Shown: one piece after another, positions 38,701 through 53,700 of the stretch
Layout of the letters: every line of letters begins with the position of its first letter
How positions within the stretch are numbered: the first letter of the stretch is position 1
Assembly: GCF_041296385.1 (NCBI RefSeq)
Contig: NC_091019.1
Coordinates: forward strand, 15,206,531-15,270,530
Source: Aphelocoma coerulescens
Taxonomy: Eukaryota > Chordata > Aves > Passeriformes > Corvidae
Direction of reading: 5' to 3'
Length of the DNA stretch: 64,000 bases
Notes under the pieces: generated by a model
What the model was told of the DNA's origin: nothing
Databases searched by the model: none
Seen by the model: only the letters and a program-made list of their open reading frames with translations
Made by a program: the position numbers and the translations under genes

Positions 38701-41700
38701 GCAGCCATTCCCTGGAGCATTTCCCTGGGACAGCTGGCCTAGCCAATGTCATATAATGCTCTGGGCACAGTGCAGAGAAAATCAACAATTAAACCTACTT
38801 TGACAGGCTCAAGGTAGCTTGGCATGGAAAACAGTTGTGTTGCTGATACTGAGGGCTTGTGGTAACCCAGGACTTCATCAGGCAGCCAGGGTTTTACACA
38901 CATTGCAGCCCGGGCTTGAAGTTCAGGCTTGCCTGTGCAATTACCTTTCTCTTGATAGCTGCCTAGTCCCACAGGCCTTGGAGCAGGAAATAAGAGAGTT
39001 CTGCTTACAGGCAGTGTGCTGCTCACCCTTTTGGCACACAGAAAGAGGGCACCAGGACCAACAGGAACCAGAAATGATAAAGATCCCTCTTGGTAAACAC
39101 ATACCCAAACATTGTGCTCTCCTGCAGAAACTGTTACCCAGTGAGCTGTTGTTTCAGTGTGAGAGGGGGCCCTGGGATAGGGGCCATTACACACGAGAAA
39201 AGAGAGGATTCAGATGGATCTGAGAGGCTTGGGAGGTTTTGTGGTTGCTCCTGAAAATGGCTTAGATTCATATGCTTTTCTATATCCACATATACCCTTT
39301 ATTATATCTATATACTTTGTTTCATTTGATAAGAGGATTACAAAATCTGGTGTGGTAGATAAGGTTCTGGATTCAGACTTCTGAACCCTCTGACCTGCGG
39401 AGTGTTACATGCTGGAAACATAAGCATCTCTTTCTTAGCTTTTGTCTGGTCTGTCTGGGGTCCCAAACACTCTGGGGTGGAGGCTGCTTCTTGCTGTGTG
39501 TGTGCAGCAGCTCTGCTTTATTCAGTGTGGTCCCTCTCAGCATGGGGATCTAGGAGGTACTGTAAACCAGAAGCTAATAATGAGTCCTTTGACAAGGGCC
39601 TGGAGAAAGTGACAGTGGATTTAAATGCAATACTTACTGAGATTTTCATGGTTTAAATAGGGATAAAGTCTAAAATGAAACACTCTGGCTTTGAGCTAGT
39701 AACTGTCTTCTTGGAACCTTTGCTTTGTCTGACATGAGTTTTGTTTATGGGCATCCTGGCTGAAACCGGAGTTTACCAGTAATGTGGAAAAAAAAAAAGA
39801 AGTGAAATATCTTACAGGTCCACTCTGTGCCCAAAGAATGAGAGCAGGAAATTAAAATGATTTTACAAGGGTTTGATTTCTGTATGTACCCAAAAACTAG
39901 CTTAGAAATAAATGGTGTTGAGGTTTAGGCTTCAAACAGTAAGATGCATTCGGCTTTTGTGGCTGCCTGTTTAATGGGTCTCCCAGCAATAAATGATTTC
40001 ACACATTATACAAGTTTGGGAAAATCATGCCTAGTGGAGTGAGATTCATTCAATAAGTTGTTATTTATGGTTCTTACAGTACCCAGAATGTGCCAAAATT
40101 TAAAGTCCTTGGTCTTTGCAGGAAGAGGTGGTTGTTTGCCAACACAGAGAGTGATGCTCCCAAGTAGTGGGGAAACAACAGTGAAGTTCTGAATGACAGC
40201 ACTGTGAGGTTGCCCTGTGTCCAGTCAGGTTTGGGTATTTTTCCCTCCAATAAGTTGATTATGTATTTTTTCTGCTTGAAATTGTGTGAATAAATCCCTG
40301 CAGCTATTTGCTCATCTTCAAAAATGAATGTGAATCTACCAGCGACCTTTCAGAACAGTCATGAAGAGCACAAAGAAACAAAAATAATGATAAAGAAACT
40401 TGGAATAATAATAATAATACCACAACTCTAAAAGAGGTAACTCAAGGCTCCAATTCCTTAAAAGTCTGCTGAAAGCACAGCTGAGGTGGTATATCCCATC
40501 CCACTTCTAATCCCTGTCCCACTGGGACCCCCCTGTTTATGTTCCCAGCATTCTGCCTGGTCATCCCAACTCTGGAGCAGTCCCGTGCCTGCCAGCTGCA
40601 CAGGAGGAGCTGCTCTAGTGCCATCCTCTGAGGTGTGAAAGGCAGCAGATGCAAAACCAGTGGGTCCTGGGGCTTAGGAACATTGATCTTGCTGCAGGCA
40701 CAAAGGTAGCAACAGAAAATAAATAGAAAGCAAACATTGGAAGAAAAATACTTCTCTGCTTGTTCTAGTTTTATGCTGGGGAAACAAATTTGTGGACGTG
40801 TTTGCTGAGGAGGTGATGTGTCTGTGCATGTGAGAACAGTCTCCTTGCCTTTTCCCCAGAATGTTTGGAGAGGGGGAAAGGAAGGCCCTGGACATAGCAA
40901 TGTCCTTTTGTTATAACCCCATTTTTTATAAATAAAGAACACTCTTGCTGTAATCCACTATATTGTGAAGGACTTTGAGGATATTTTGCTTACATTTCAT
41001 ATATGGGTCCAGTCCAATGCCAGCCACAGTCAGTGGGAATGTTTGGATGAGGCTTGTTTTTTGCTGTGGGTCCAAATCCTCCAATATTCCTCTCAGTGGC
41101 CTTTAGAAAACTTTTGGGACTGTGCAAGGCTTTTATAGAGCCCCTGCTCTTGTAAAAGACAAAACAACTTTTCATTGTTGTGAATTCTGGTTTTATATGA
41201 GATATTTTAGCTACTTCTCAGTGAAGCAGGAGCATGGGCCTCAGGGAAAAAAAGCCCTACCCCTCCTGACAGTATTTTGAACTGCAGGAGGAATCTGTCT
41301 TCCAGCAACTGTAGAAAGTCCAGGCGAATCCCAGACCTGACCAAAGGTTATGGGCTGGAGACAGAAACACTGACTAATAAAGGACAGAGCATAAATATGT
41401 AAATAGTGGGGAAGTCATCCCACAGGCATGTCTCTGTTAACTGTGGAGCAAAAGGGGAGCAGAGTGTACTTGTATTCAAGGGCAAAGGCTTTCAGAACAA
41501 ACAGCAGCGTTTCCCTATTCTCACGCACAGACACAGCTTAGGGCTGTCTGTGCTGTGCCCAGGATGTTCAGGGAGTGGTGATGCTTCTCCTCATGTTTGA
41601 ATCTGTTGTTTTGGGGCCATGCTAGAAACTGGCAGCAAGAGTTGTGAGGTAGCCTGGTCCCCATTTCTCGGTGCCTCCCTAAAAACATCCTTTAACCTAG

Positions 41701-44700
41701 CAGCCAAAATCATAGCAAGATCTTGTAGCTCAAGTTAAAATATTCAAATTTAAATAAGAGATAAGTGGCAGTGTTTTAGTAGTAAGTCACTGCTCCTCGG
41801 TCCTGTAGCAAGGTCAAGTGGAAAAGCAAGAGTAGCTAAACTCTGGGGCATATTACTGAAGTGCAAGCTCATTCCCTATTTCCTTATTGTTCCCTTTTTA
41901 TTAACAAAAGTAGGATTTAATTCTTACAAAAGAATCTTGGCAATGACAGGTCTGAACAGCTTCACCAGTTGCCTGGGAATGCTCCTTTCCAGTAGCTGTC
42001 ATCTTGTAACATTTGTAAGGTCCGCCAACCTGCAGTTTAAAAGGTAAAAAACACGTGTATTAGTACAGACAGAAGTGTGCTTGGTAAACAGACATGAGCT
42101 TTGGCCAGCAATAAAGATTTATTTTACTCTCCCCATCACAAAAACCTCCACAAAAAGAAGGGTGAGAGAAATTTGATAACAAATACGTGCCAGAAGCCAA
42201 CTTGTGAGGGAGAATTTACTGCTGCCAGTCTCTGACTGGCCTGTACCATTTCTGAGCACAGGCTACAGGGTCTTGATAGTTTTTAAATGATCAACTGTGA
42301 ACTGAAGAAGATGTTTGGAGATGCAAACTACTGAACCTGTGGAATGTGTAATAGCTCACAGATCTTCTGTCTAAATCTGGAAGAAGTATGGATAGCTGAC
42401 ATTTCTTCTGGTGTATTTTTATCCAAAGAACTTGAAGTGCTTTCTTAATACTGTCAGTATTATTGTGCTTGTCTGGTCTGATATGCTGAAGATAAGCTAG
42501 AGAATTTCTTTCACTAATTTCTGCAGTGGAAGGAATGAGCCCTTCTATAATTATCCAATGTGCAATCATGCCTACTAGACAGAATTTATTCTAGAGCAAA
42601 AACATCCATTTCTTATGTACGTAACCAGAGAGCTTCTGTTTCCTCCAGTGAGAGCCAGAGCAGCCCCTGTTGAGGGGGGCTAGCAGAGCTGTCTCCCAAG
42701 ATTCTTGAGAGAAATTTTGCAGTTTACTCCCTCTTCCCAAGAGGTACTTACATTATGTACCACTTGGATTACTTTCTCCAGCACTTAGATTGTGTGATGG
42801 CTGATGCCAACAGAGCAGCTGTACATGGGCAGTAGGAAAATGTGTGTCAGGCAAAAGAGACAGCCCAAGAAACAAAATGAACGTTTGAAGTCTCTGGCTT
42901 GTTTAATATTCCACAGTCCCAGAGAAAACAACCTAATAGTGACATTTTTAATGTGCAGTAAACTCCAGTGGCATTTTTAATATGCCATGTCCCAAGAAGG
43001 GTAGAGCTTGTGTAATTTTCCTTTTCTTCCTTCCCTCCTCCCCTGTTTTCCAGTGGTATTTATTTATGTCACTCCAGGCTTTGGCCAATGCTCTACAGTG
43101 AGAAAACATAATTTTTCCACTTACAATTTGTGCAAAAAAATTCTCTGTCTTCCCCATGAAAGGAAATGGGATAAGAAGACGACCATGTTGCTTGGTAATT
43201 CCTTTCTGGATTGCTTATTGGCACATGGCGGTAAATTGCAACATCTACCCAACCTGACTTCTTGCTCCTTGCAAGAGGATTTAGATTCCCTCTTTTCAGC
43301 TTTTAAATGAGAAGGGTTAGGGATTGTTCCTCTCCTCGTTGGTTGCAACCTAGAAAAATACTTCATCCTGCTTTACAACTGTCCTGCTGTTAACAGTGGA
43401 GAGGTGGCCTGGGAATCTGAAACCCCCAGTGTGAGGAAGGACTGGTGGGAGCAAAGGTCCCAGTGTGGAAGGAACAAGGAGTTAATACTCCTCTGGAGCA
43501 CCTGGATTATGGATTCGTGCTAACAAACTGACCTGCAGGAAAGGGATTAGATAACTCTGTGGATACAAAGGATAACTTTACACTTGGAAATGCTGGGTTT
43601 GTTTTTTCTTGCAACCACCTGACAAAGCTTGGACAGGTAGCTGATGTGTCAAAGCAATGACTTTTTCCCCCAAATCCTATTTTCTTGAAGAGGCAAGTCC
43701 TTATTCTGTGGGGCACTTTGCATGTCTCTTTGTCCAGGGCCTTCATGTGCCTTGCTTACATGCAAGTATTACAAGAGCAAAAAATACTGTCTTTGTTAAC
43801 ACCACATTCGCCTTTAATCAACTGTTCTCTGCTTTCTTTTAAATTAAGTATTTCAAAGCTACTCTCTGAGAGAGAGAGCTCTCCTGACAGTGTGTTCTCT
43901 TCTCTGCAGCTCTCAGCTCCATGGCATGCAGCCTGGATCTTTGCATGAGCCAGGATTGTGCTTTGCAGGTTCTGTGGGACCTCACACTGTCTGTCACCCA
44001 GTGTTCCCGAAAGGTGGGGGCTGGATTCTGAAAATGCAGCTCTTACTGAAGTAAAATGTGGCAACTTGTGGTAACTTTTGGAAATTTTTGCAAAATTTGG
44101 ATGAAAACCAAAAAGAAAGCCTCCTGTATAGTCAGAATGAACCTGCGCTTCTTGTTTGATAATATCTCATAATGAGTTGTTTAATTATCAAACACTGAAA
44201 ATCTGAATTACTTTATGTGACTGAAAAATCCATTGGCTTTAAAATAGGCACCTCTGAGGGCACATCATCTTTCATGGTGTCCATCTCTGTTTAGTTGTGC
44301 GAGCGTGTTCAGTCAGTGTCAGTGATGGATCCATGCTGGTAGGGTAAAGCAGCACAAACCACGAGAGGATGTTGCACACTTAAGCTGAAGGGGATGTGAC
44401 CAGAGAAGAGTTTACCAATGAAGATGTTGCCCACTCAGTTTTCTGTCAAGTATGAGAAGGAGGGACCAGAAAAGGAACACAGATGATGACACAAAATGTT
44501 GGGCAAGTCTGCTCCATGAACTGTGCTCATTGACACTGCAGCAAGGTAAACCATGGCTCTGTGAATCAAAGTCAGGGAAAACAATTCCAGAAACAGGGTT
44601 GTAACCTTTGGTTCGTCATAAAAAAATCTCCTACCAGGAATCATCAGTAGCACAAAGGAATTGCTGCCTGTGTTGTCCATAACTCACCTTCAGTAGTCAC

Positions 44701-47700
44701 TGGAGCATGTCCCAAAAGTAAGTGTGTTACTGGTGCCCTGCTGATGAGGAACTGCAGCACTGCTTTTGCCAGACAGGTGAAGACATACTGGGATTCCTTT
44801 ATGACAGTTTTACAAGCTTGGCTGTTCTCATGCTGCCCTGTAGAAAGCAACAGATAAAAACCTGAAGTGTGACTTATTTCTTGTGAAAGAAGATTTGGGT
44901 TTGGGCTGAGCTCATTTTCATGGGGCAAAACTACCATTTGAGTGGTGTGAGGGTTAAGCAGCTACAGGCTTTGAGTTGTAAGCACAGTTAAAAGATTTTG
45001 CAAAGGACAATAACTGATAATTGGGCTGATGTGATGTGGAAAATATGCATTTCCTTCTCAGTCTAAGTGCCCCCCCTGTCCCTGCCAGTGTTATCACTTG
45101 TTTGCATTCCATGAGATATCACAAAGGTCACTTGCAGCAAATGTGTCAGCACTCAAATTAGGGGAGCCACTGTGGTTGGACTCTGCCCTTCACCCCTGGC
45201 AAAAGCAAAGTTTGGTTTTCACTTCTGCATCAGGCTGCTGCTCACCAGGAGGGGAAGAGCCTGGCTCAGGAGGAGTAGATGGACCTAGAGGCTGAGGGCA
45301 CAGGGTGCAATGGCAGTGCTGCTGGACTGGCAAAGCAATCACTCACCCAGGGAAGTGTTCACTTGTTGAGTAATGTTCTTGCTTTGTCAAGCTCCTGTGC
45401 AGAGTGAGGGATTCTCACCTGCTTCTGGACCGAGTTGTTACCTCACTGCTGGTAATACACGTGAATATATGTCAAGGCTGGGTAAGAGATGTTTCAGCCC
45501 ATAACACACAGGGCAGATCTGTTGTTTGTGCTGTAGGGAGCTCTTTACCTGGTGCCAGAGATTGACTGTAGCAATATTTGTTGCAGTGTGTATGATGATT
45601 AAGTTGTGAAATGTTTGGATCTGGCTGCTGAATTTGAGACAGCCCAAATGGACCTGGCTCACCATGATCCTCATGTGAATTGCACGTGTTCCTATCCATC
45701 ATCACATTTACACTGGAGAACTCCTTATTTGATTCAAACACTAGGAACAGAGCCTTCCATTGGCAGGTCTCCTGTGACATCAAAAGTAACCTAAAATATA
45801 CACATACAGATTTGTCTGTATTTCCTGAAAAGAAGGAGATCAGGTATTGATCAAAGATACAATATTAACTGCATGCTTCAGACCAGCTACTAAAGACCTC
45901 AGGTTGTGGCTCTTAGTTCACTTCTTAAGTGTTTGCTGTATAAAATCAATCACAATGCAAAATATTACTCTGGCTTTTACAACCTAAGCTCATGCAATTT
46001 TCCATGTAATATGAACCCACTATTTTAAACATCTCATTGATTATTCTAGAGAAGTCAGATTTATTACCAGGAAATCAGCAACTTCAGAACTCTCTTTTGA
46101 CTCACATATGCAACCACTCCATCCTAAAATTCCTGCAGACACCCAGATTTTCACAGATTCACCTGAAGGTCAGGTGAGGAGAAGAGCTTGGCAGCAGTAG
46201 GGGAGTCCTCCTCCCTGTGTGCCCCTACACAGAGTTGGAGCCTTTACAGAAGGATTCTGCCACAGGGAATTCTCACTCCAGGATGTTAAAATCTAATTAT
46301 TTGACTTTAAAAATAAATTATATTCTAAAAATTAAAAAGAATTTAAATATTAATAATATACTGAAATGAAACTACAATATTTATTAGCTTCAAAAATTAC
46401 AGTCTCTGTTTCCAACCACCGTAGAAAGGCTTGAAGGAATCTCTGTAGTTTGCCCAACCCCTGAAGGGCTTCTAGAAAAGTAAAAAATTATTCAAATTTC
46501 CAAAGCTTCAACATGCCTTGCTGGTGAGAGGCTGCTTTTGCAGCAGCCTCTCCCACAGCACTCAGGGAACTTGTGGTTCAGAAGGTGCTATCATGTCTTG
46601 AGGGCTGGTTTGATTGAAATAGAAGTGGGAAAATAAAGGTCTTTGAGGCTTCATTTCGGCAAAGTATTTCAGCACAATGAAAGTAAATTGAGACTGAAAC
46701 TTGTGCTGAAATACTGTGTTGAATCAAAGCCTAAACCAGTAATTTGCCTGTCCCCTCATGCTTTAATTGGTGAGGCGAGGCATGAACTGATTGTAACTCC
46801 TGCTGCTCTGTAATCATTGGAAAGAATTATTTTATTAGCGCCCAGATAATTTACTGGATTAGAATTAATTTGGGTCAAACAACAGTATGTTAAGACCAAA
46901 TTCTGGTGTTTGTTTTGGTCATAATCTGCTTCTCACAGGTAAATGTATTTGTTGTGGAGGAAACTTTGCAGTTTGAGAATTATTCCTGATAAAACTGGTT
47001 TTGCATCTGTCTGCTGAGCAGCAGTGGCTGAAGTGTAGAGCACTGGTTATATTTGACTTCCATCGTGCCACAAGTGGGCTTTGAGCTTCTGTCACCTTCA
47101 GCTGTGCTGCTGTGTGACCTTCCCTCCTGCAGCTGCAGCCCCTCTCAGCATCTCTGGTACTGACAGAGGAGGGGCAATTGGCATCAGACAGCCTCATGTC
47201 CTTCCATCTACCTATAGCAACAGCGAGGAAGAAGCTTCATCTAATTGGGCTGTGTGTGTGTGACAGACCTTTAACCATGTTCATATTAAGTGGTTTTCCC
47301 TGGTCCTTGCATTGTTCAGCCCAGCCAGTCACTGTCTTGTCCCTTAATTTTACATCCTGGCCCTTTGCCCTCAGTTTCCTTTTCACCTGCTCATCAGGCT
47401 CATTTTGTCTCCCTCTCCTCCCAGTTCTGCCTCACAGATCCTAATTTTACCTCCTTGCATTTAATTCAGCCTCTTCCCTGCCTTCCTTTCCTTTTCTTCT
47501 CTTCCCTTCCCTCAGGTTCCCTGCAGGAAGATGACCTCTTTCTCCCAGAGGAGACTTCATTTCTCAGTACGGCCCAGGGCTACAAAGGGAGGTTCTGCTT
47601 AGTGCTAACAATTTATTCTGAAGAAATTAGCAGCTAAATAAGTCTCTTCTTAGTATGCACAAAAAATATTATTTTAAGATGGCTTCTAACATAGCCCCAA

Positions 47701-50700
47701 TCAGAGTGAGTTTAGACATCACTGGTAGGAGTCCTTGGCACACAGGGCACTCCCTCCTGCCAGCCTTCAAGTCCTTGCCAAAGGATGCCACCCTTTCACA
47801 AAAAAGTGCAGCAAAGATGTTTAATATAACAAAGTAACATATAATTTCATTTGATTTTGGAAACAAACTGATCTGATGTCATGCAAGGGGGAATGGATCA
47901 GTTGATCTCCTGAGGTCCCTTCCTACCTGAATTACTTTGCTTCTATATAACTTTGCTTTAAATTGGAAAACAAAATGGTTACCAGAGGCAGACACACAAG
48001 CTCAAAAACATCAGTGAAAACAAGTTAAATTTTGAATTCAGATCATGTGAAAATAGGGCCTTACAAATGCAAGCAATCCTACAAATAGGGAGGTATCCCA
48101 GAGCCATCAGGAATTGCAGGCCTTATGGGGTAGTTCTTCTTGTTCAAAAAGCTGCAAAACCATGCAATTTCTTTGATTTGATTCAGAAGACACAATTTGC
48201 AGATTTTTTTTTTCCCTTTTAAGTGTCCTAGAAGTGGTAAACAGAGAAACAGCAATAATTTTGTATAGGAAGAAACACTGTCATGTCTGATAGTTTTATA
48301 CTGGCTGGAAAACTGGAGACATCCTGCACCATTACAGCAAATGAACTCTTGAATTCTTATTTTATTCCTCTCTGCCCTTTTTGGTGAGTAGTTGGTGGTA
48401 TCTGGCTTAACGAAAAATGTGTTCTCAGGAATGAAGGACAAACCATTGATGTGGGGGCTCAGGGGGTCTCAGGAGAAGAGCACTTGGGGATCAGAGGAGT
48501 CCTGGAGCTGAGCACTCACACTGCAGAGCAGGAAGAAAGCAGCAACATGGTCCCATTGTCAGCCAGCTCTTCTGACAGGCCAGGCATCCTCAAGGGCTTG
48601 CTTCAAAAGCTGGCCTGCAGGAATGCTGCAGGAGCTCCTTACAGACAGCTGGAGTTTGGAGACTGTCACTTCTGATACTGAAAAGTTTTCATTTATATCT
48701 TGTCCCTGATGCTATGACTTAGTCTTATCCACCTGATTTATAATGCTGCTCTTATTTATTCTTATGCACCCAGAGAAACCTTTATTTTTTCAGAGCCTTA
48801 GAGTGCACTGTATCTGCCACAGCACAGTTCTGCTCCGAATTACTGCCAGTACAGCAACAGCAGTGCTGCCTGCACTCCATCTCCACCCAAAGTGCACCAG
48901 TCTGCCACGGTTTTTACTTCCATTTCTCTTTACTTTGATGCTTTTCAAGTTTTCTACTTTGTCCTTTCCACCTTTGCAGCCTGTATGTGTTGGAGTGGAG
49001 ATGGGCTGAGTCCTTGGCCTGTAGCCTTTCTGCAGAGTCCTTTACTCTGCAAACTTCTCAGATTATTTTATTTTGCAGAGTTGTTACAGATCTCTGTCTC
49101 TGTCAGACACTGGAGTTAATCCAGGATCAGGAGAGGCATGGGAGGGTGTAGGAGGGAAGTGTCAGGGATCTGGTTTTGCTACGCAGTTCATCAGCGGCCC
49201 AAGGGTAGGAGCTGCCCCAGAAAAGCAGGGCCATGGCCTGTGGTGAGGGTGTGTAATACCCGTGTGAGTCAAGGGGTTACACCTGAGGAGGACAGAGCCT
49301 CCAGACTCCAGCCTCAAGTGGGAGGAAGCTCTCCTGAGCAGACAAGGGATGTGTGTCAGTGAGGTAACTCAGTCTCAAAGTGGTTGTGGCTGGAGCATGA
49401 ATGTGTCAACAAGGCAGATGAAAGACTTCTGCAAACACGGACAAAGCAACATCATTTAATCAGCAGCGAGAAATGAGGAACATAAAAAGGTTGTGGAAAA
49501 GTAAACAGTGGAAACACTTTTTTGTGAATTTACATTTTTGGCTACGTTTCTCAATGTGAGGAAGCAGGGAGCCCAGATCTGGAGAGTTGGTCCCAGTCCA
49601 GGGCATGGTCCAGAGCACTGGCACAGCACAGAGCTGGCACCAGCCCAGGGTGAAGGAGCTGCTGTGTGGCTTGGCCCTGCATGTAAGGGGTGGCCTCCCT
49701 CCTCTCCTGGCTGAGGAAGCTGGTCTGTCCCTCAGGAGAAGGGGAGGAAGGGAAGGGATATTCTTGGCTTCTCCTTCAATGGAAATGCCAAAATGACTGG
49801 GGGGGTGCATGTGAATAGTAAGGTGGGATCAGGAAACCACATCACAAGTGGTTGTCTGTGCTAGAGGCTTAATCCTGGATTTGGGAGATTCTCAGTGTGT
49901 GAGGCTCCCTTGGGTCTGTGAGAAATTCTAGGTGTAGAGGGGGAAGTGGGAAGGAATATGACTGCTGGCTTTTGTTATAAAGAAAAGAGAGTTACCAAGG
50001 GTATCTGTGGAATATTTCCATTGGGAGTAGAAGGTGTAACGAATATGACTTCAGCAGTTTGAGAGAGTAGGGGACTTGCAGTGTGCAACAAACCACAGTC
50101 CTTGAAACAAGCACAGCCAGCACCAACATCCCAGTCAGAGCAGTGTCCATTCCCTGTCCAACAGCGTGTCCTTCTCAGAGTGTGCTAATTGTGCTGTGAT
50201 AAGATACAGATACAGCCTAAGCTTGTAGTTACTTGATGGTTGGCCAAACTAGACATTGCTACCAGACATCCTCCCTATCTAAAGGACAAAAAGGTTTTTG
50301 TTAAGTCACAGTAATTTGCTTTTTGACATAGACTTAAACCGTCTAAGCAGTCTCTAAAATTCAGCAGAGTCACAGCTATGTCTGAAATTCTGGTGCCTCA
50401 GCTCTTAGTCTGAGCTTGTGTCTCCCCAGCCAGCAACACAACAAGGAAAAGGTTCTGTGTGCTATCATGAGAAAATGATTTGGGAAACAAAATAGCCCAG
50501 AGGAACGTAAATCAGCTTTGAGTGGGAAAGAAGCAATGTCATATTTTGCCTGTAGCATGATAAAGGATCTCTTCAAGAGAAATTTGTCATTAAGAAATGT
50601 CTCAATATACTTGTATAATCTTGTATTACTACCTTCACGGGGAGGATATCAAACACTGAAGGTTTTTTTAATCTAGTGCATAAAAGGCACAGGGAGAACC

Positions 50701-53700
50701 AAAACCTTGGCAAATTCCAAAATAATTTTTTTACAAGATGACAACCATGGAAATAAGTGTTTTCCAGTAGAATAACAGCTAGAACATTATGCAGCATTCC
50801 TTTAAAACTGCACAGACCAAACGGAAAAGCCCACTCTCCAAACCAGCTCTCTGGAACTGCCCTAGAGTATTAAATGTGAAAATATTTTGAAAATCTAACT
50901 TGGACTATTCTGTTGCTTTACTTTGTGTGCTTCACACACCTTAAAGAAAATAAACCATCTGACCTTAGTGCTTAATTCTCATAAACAAGAACAGTTGGAT
51001 AATGTGTGGGTTGCACATTTTGAAAGGAGAAACTGGAGCAGACCTGGTTTCCCAGGGTAGGCCTTTCTTTTTTACTTTATTAAACATGCTTCTCATCAAT
51101 AATATCCCTTTAAAAGGATCTGAACCGTATTTTAGAGATTTAGGCTGGGGGTTCCCTTACACCCATCATCTCTGAATTTTACCTTACAAAATGTGAAATT
51201 TCACTGAAGTGAAAGGTGTGTATCCATTCTAAACATGAATCTTTCCAGCTAGGGCAGAGACACAGGCACTTTATCTTCTGTGGGAGCAGTGTCCAGGATG
51301 GATGGCAGCAGGAGGTTCTGGGGGCTGAAAGCTTGGAGGGAATGTTTGATGGGGATGAGATGTCCCACAGGGAAAGATTTTTCTGAGGCTGAATTTGAAA
51401 AGCTGTGTGGAGAGCCCTAAAATTCAGAGGCCGAAATAGTGACAGGCTGGTGGCGTGACTCCCGTGGGGTGCTGGCAGGGCAGAGCCGGGTGCTGCTGCA
51501 GGACAGCCCCATCATGGCTGCTCCCTGTGCTCTGCTCTGCCCCAGCCAGTTCCCGGGAAAGCACAGGAAGAGATTCCAGTGTCCTGGGCCAGAGCCTGAA
51601 GCCTCCCCTAGCGTGGGAATACCACGCACAAGAGGATGCAGGGGCTGATTTACGTCACAGCACTGTGTGTAAAACAACATGTTACAAAAGGGCATTTTAT
51701 AGAAAGGAAAAAAATACTCACTGAAGAGCAGAAGAATGTTTGCTTTCCTGCTTTTAGCTTAACATGGCTCTTTTTTTAGTTGCTCAGCTAAGATGACCGA
51801 ATTTGTAGTAGGTGAAAATGCCAGGGAGTCATTGAAGTGATCTTGAGAAAGTGCTGGCAGTCTGTACCATCCACAGCTCTTCCAAAACACACCGCTGTGC
51901 TTTTTGTGGGAGATGCTTGAGACCAAAATATACCACAATGGCAGCACCACTGCCTGTTATATATATAAATATAAATTAGAGAAATGCATCATTTTACAAG
52001 AACCTTGTGTCAGGCAACATATGTTATAAACCCATGCTGGGATTGTCAGATCTTAAAGGAAGTGTCAATTAAAACCAAACCGCAGATTATTTGCAGTAAA
52101 AGACAAGTATTTGTTCTTCCCCAACTTTTTCTCTCTTTGTCCTCTAATTCTCACATTTCTCATTCAGCAAACTTTGAAGGTTAATCACTGACAGGAACAA
52201 ACAGGTGAAACCTTTCCTCTGGCCTTGGAATAATCCTCAACTAAAGTAAAAATGCTCATGAAGGTTATTCTGGTGGAGGTCTGATGCCACCTAAAGTCTC
52301 CACCAAGTCTTGCAGTAGAAGAAATGAGCATCTCTTCCCAGCATTTTAAAGCAGTAACAGCTCTGCAGTTATTATTTATAGTTCTTTGTGGCTACATTAA
52401 GCACAGCAGAAGTTTGCAGTGTGAGAAAATTAGTTCAATCATATTGGATCAAAATTTCTGTCACTTCAGCCAGCAAGAGGCAGATGTTGTAGCTGTGATA
52501 TGGGGAACCTGTCTTTATTTCCCTGATGCTAAAACTTGCTTGGTAATGTTAATTTTTAACATTTGGAAACCATGTGACTGCAAAATGGAATCAGATTCAG
52601 TAGATGGAAGGACAACATATGCATGACATTTTCCATGATAATATCAAGCCTTAAATTTAGGAGATACCAACTTGTATTTTAGAGTACTCTGCTGAGCAGG
52701 ATCAATATCTTTATCACTGAAGTTGGTTAATAAGCCCTTTAAAAAGTATTATAATAAAAATATGCTGTTGTCAAAAATACACAATCTTTGAAAATCGTGT
52801 TGCTTTTACCAGCTTTGCTTTGGAATAAGTATTGATTACTTTGGAATAAGTATTGATTGTTTTTATATCTGATTTAGTAGAGTTTTTCTTGAGGATTTTT
52901 ATTTCAATTTTATTTTACTTTTCATTTTCCTTTGTTCCTGCATTAGTGCTTGACTTAAGAACAATACTGTTATGCATTTTTACTACTGATGTGGTCATAA
53001 CAGGCAAGATAGGAAGTTGCTTTTGGATTTCAAGCATTGTTCAAAGTGGCTGCTTTTGAGTGCTTTTGGGAAGATTGAATCTTGACTTCTAAATCCAATC
53101 ATCTCCTGACTACTACAAAGCAAATGGATTTGAGGTGTTTACCTTTAGTTTGAAGTCTCCTGTGAACTACCACACTGCACAGTACAGAGAGGGTATGGAC
53201 TGGAAGGGGACTAAGGCTGTCTGAAGTCAGAAGTGACAGAGATGGGCACTCGTATTTCAACAGGCCGAGTTTCTCAGCAGGTGGAAGGTGTTCTGAACCA
53301 AGAAAAGCCTTTGCTAACCTGGTTGTTCCTCTCTCCCCAGCACCCTGTCGAGCTGCTCCCACGCCGTAGTGGCCCTGCTGTACCCGTTCTCCTGGCAGCA
53401 CACCTTCATTCCTGTCCTGCCCTCATCCATGATTGACATCGTGTGCTGCCCTACCCCCTTCCTGGTGGGACTGCTCTCCAGCTCTCTGCCCAAACTGAAG
53501 GACCTGCCCGTAGAAGAGGTAGGAGCTGCCACCACAATTGTTTGCTTGGAGTAAAGCTGGCCTCTCCCAGGAGAGGGCTGCCATTGGCACAGAAATCCTC
53601 ACGTTTAATTTTTAATCTGCCTTTTTGTTTCTTCTCTGCCTGCTTCTCATGGGCAACTGCCTCTTGGCAAAACTGCAGCAGTAGCTTTACTCTTCTCTTT

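Larger units (their letters stand above)
37067..53340 (+). other. DENND2B: DENND2B intron, 16.3 kb (largest in window)
   Basis: No exon or non-coding RNA is supported. Visible items are an inverted-repeat-like old element near 40996-41075, an AAT triplet run near 40404-40419, an AT-rich patch at 46291-46400, a short plus-strand CR1 3' end near 47885-47950, an AT dinucleotide stretch near 51958-51970 and a 21-bp tandem duplication at 52818-52859. Confidence 0.7.

Noticed and set aside
46418..46475. GGCTTGAAGGAATCTCTGTA followed by CCCAACCCC, weakly like the start of an old CR1 or related element
   Set aside because: Too short and diverged to separate from chance without an alignment.
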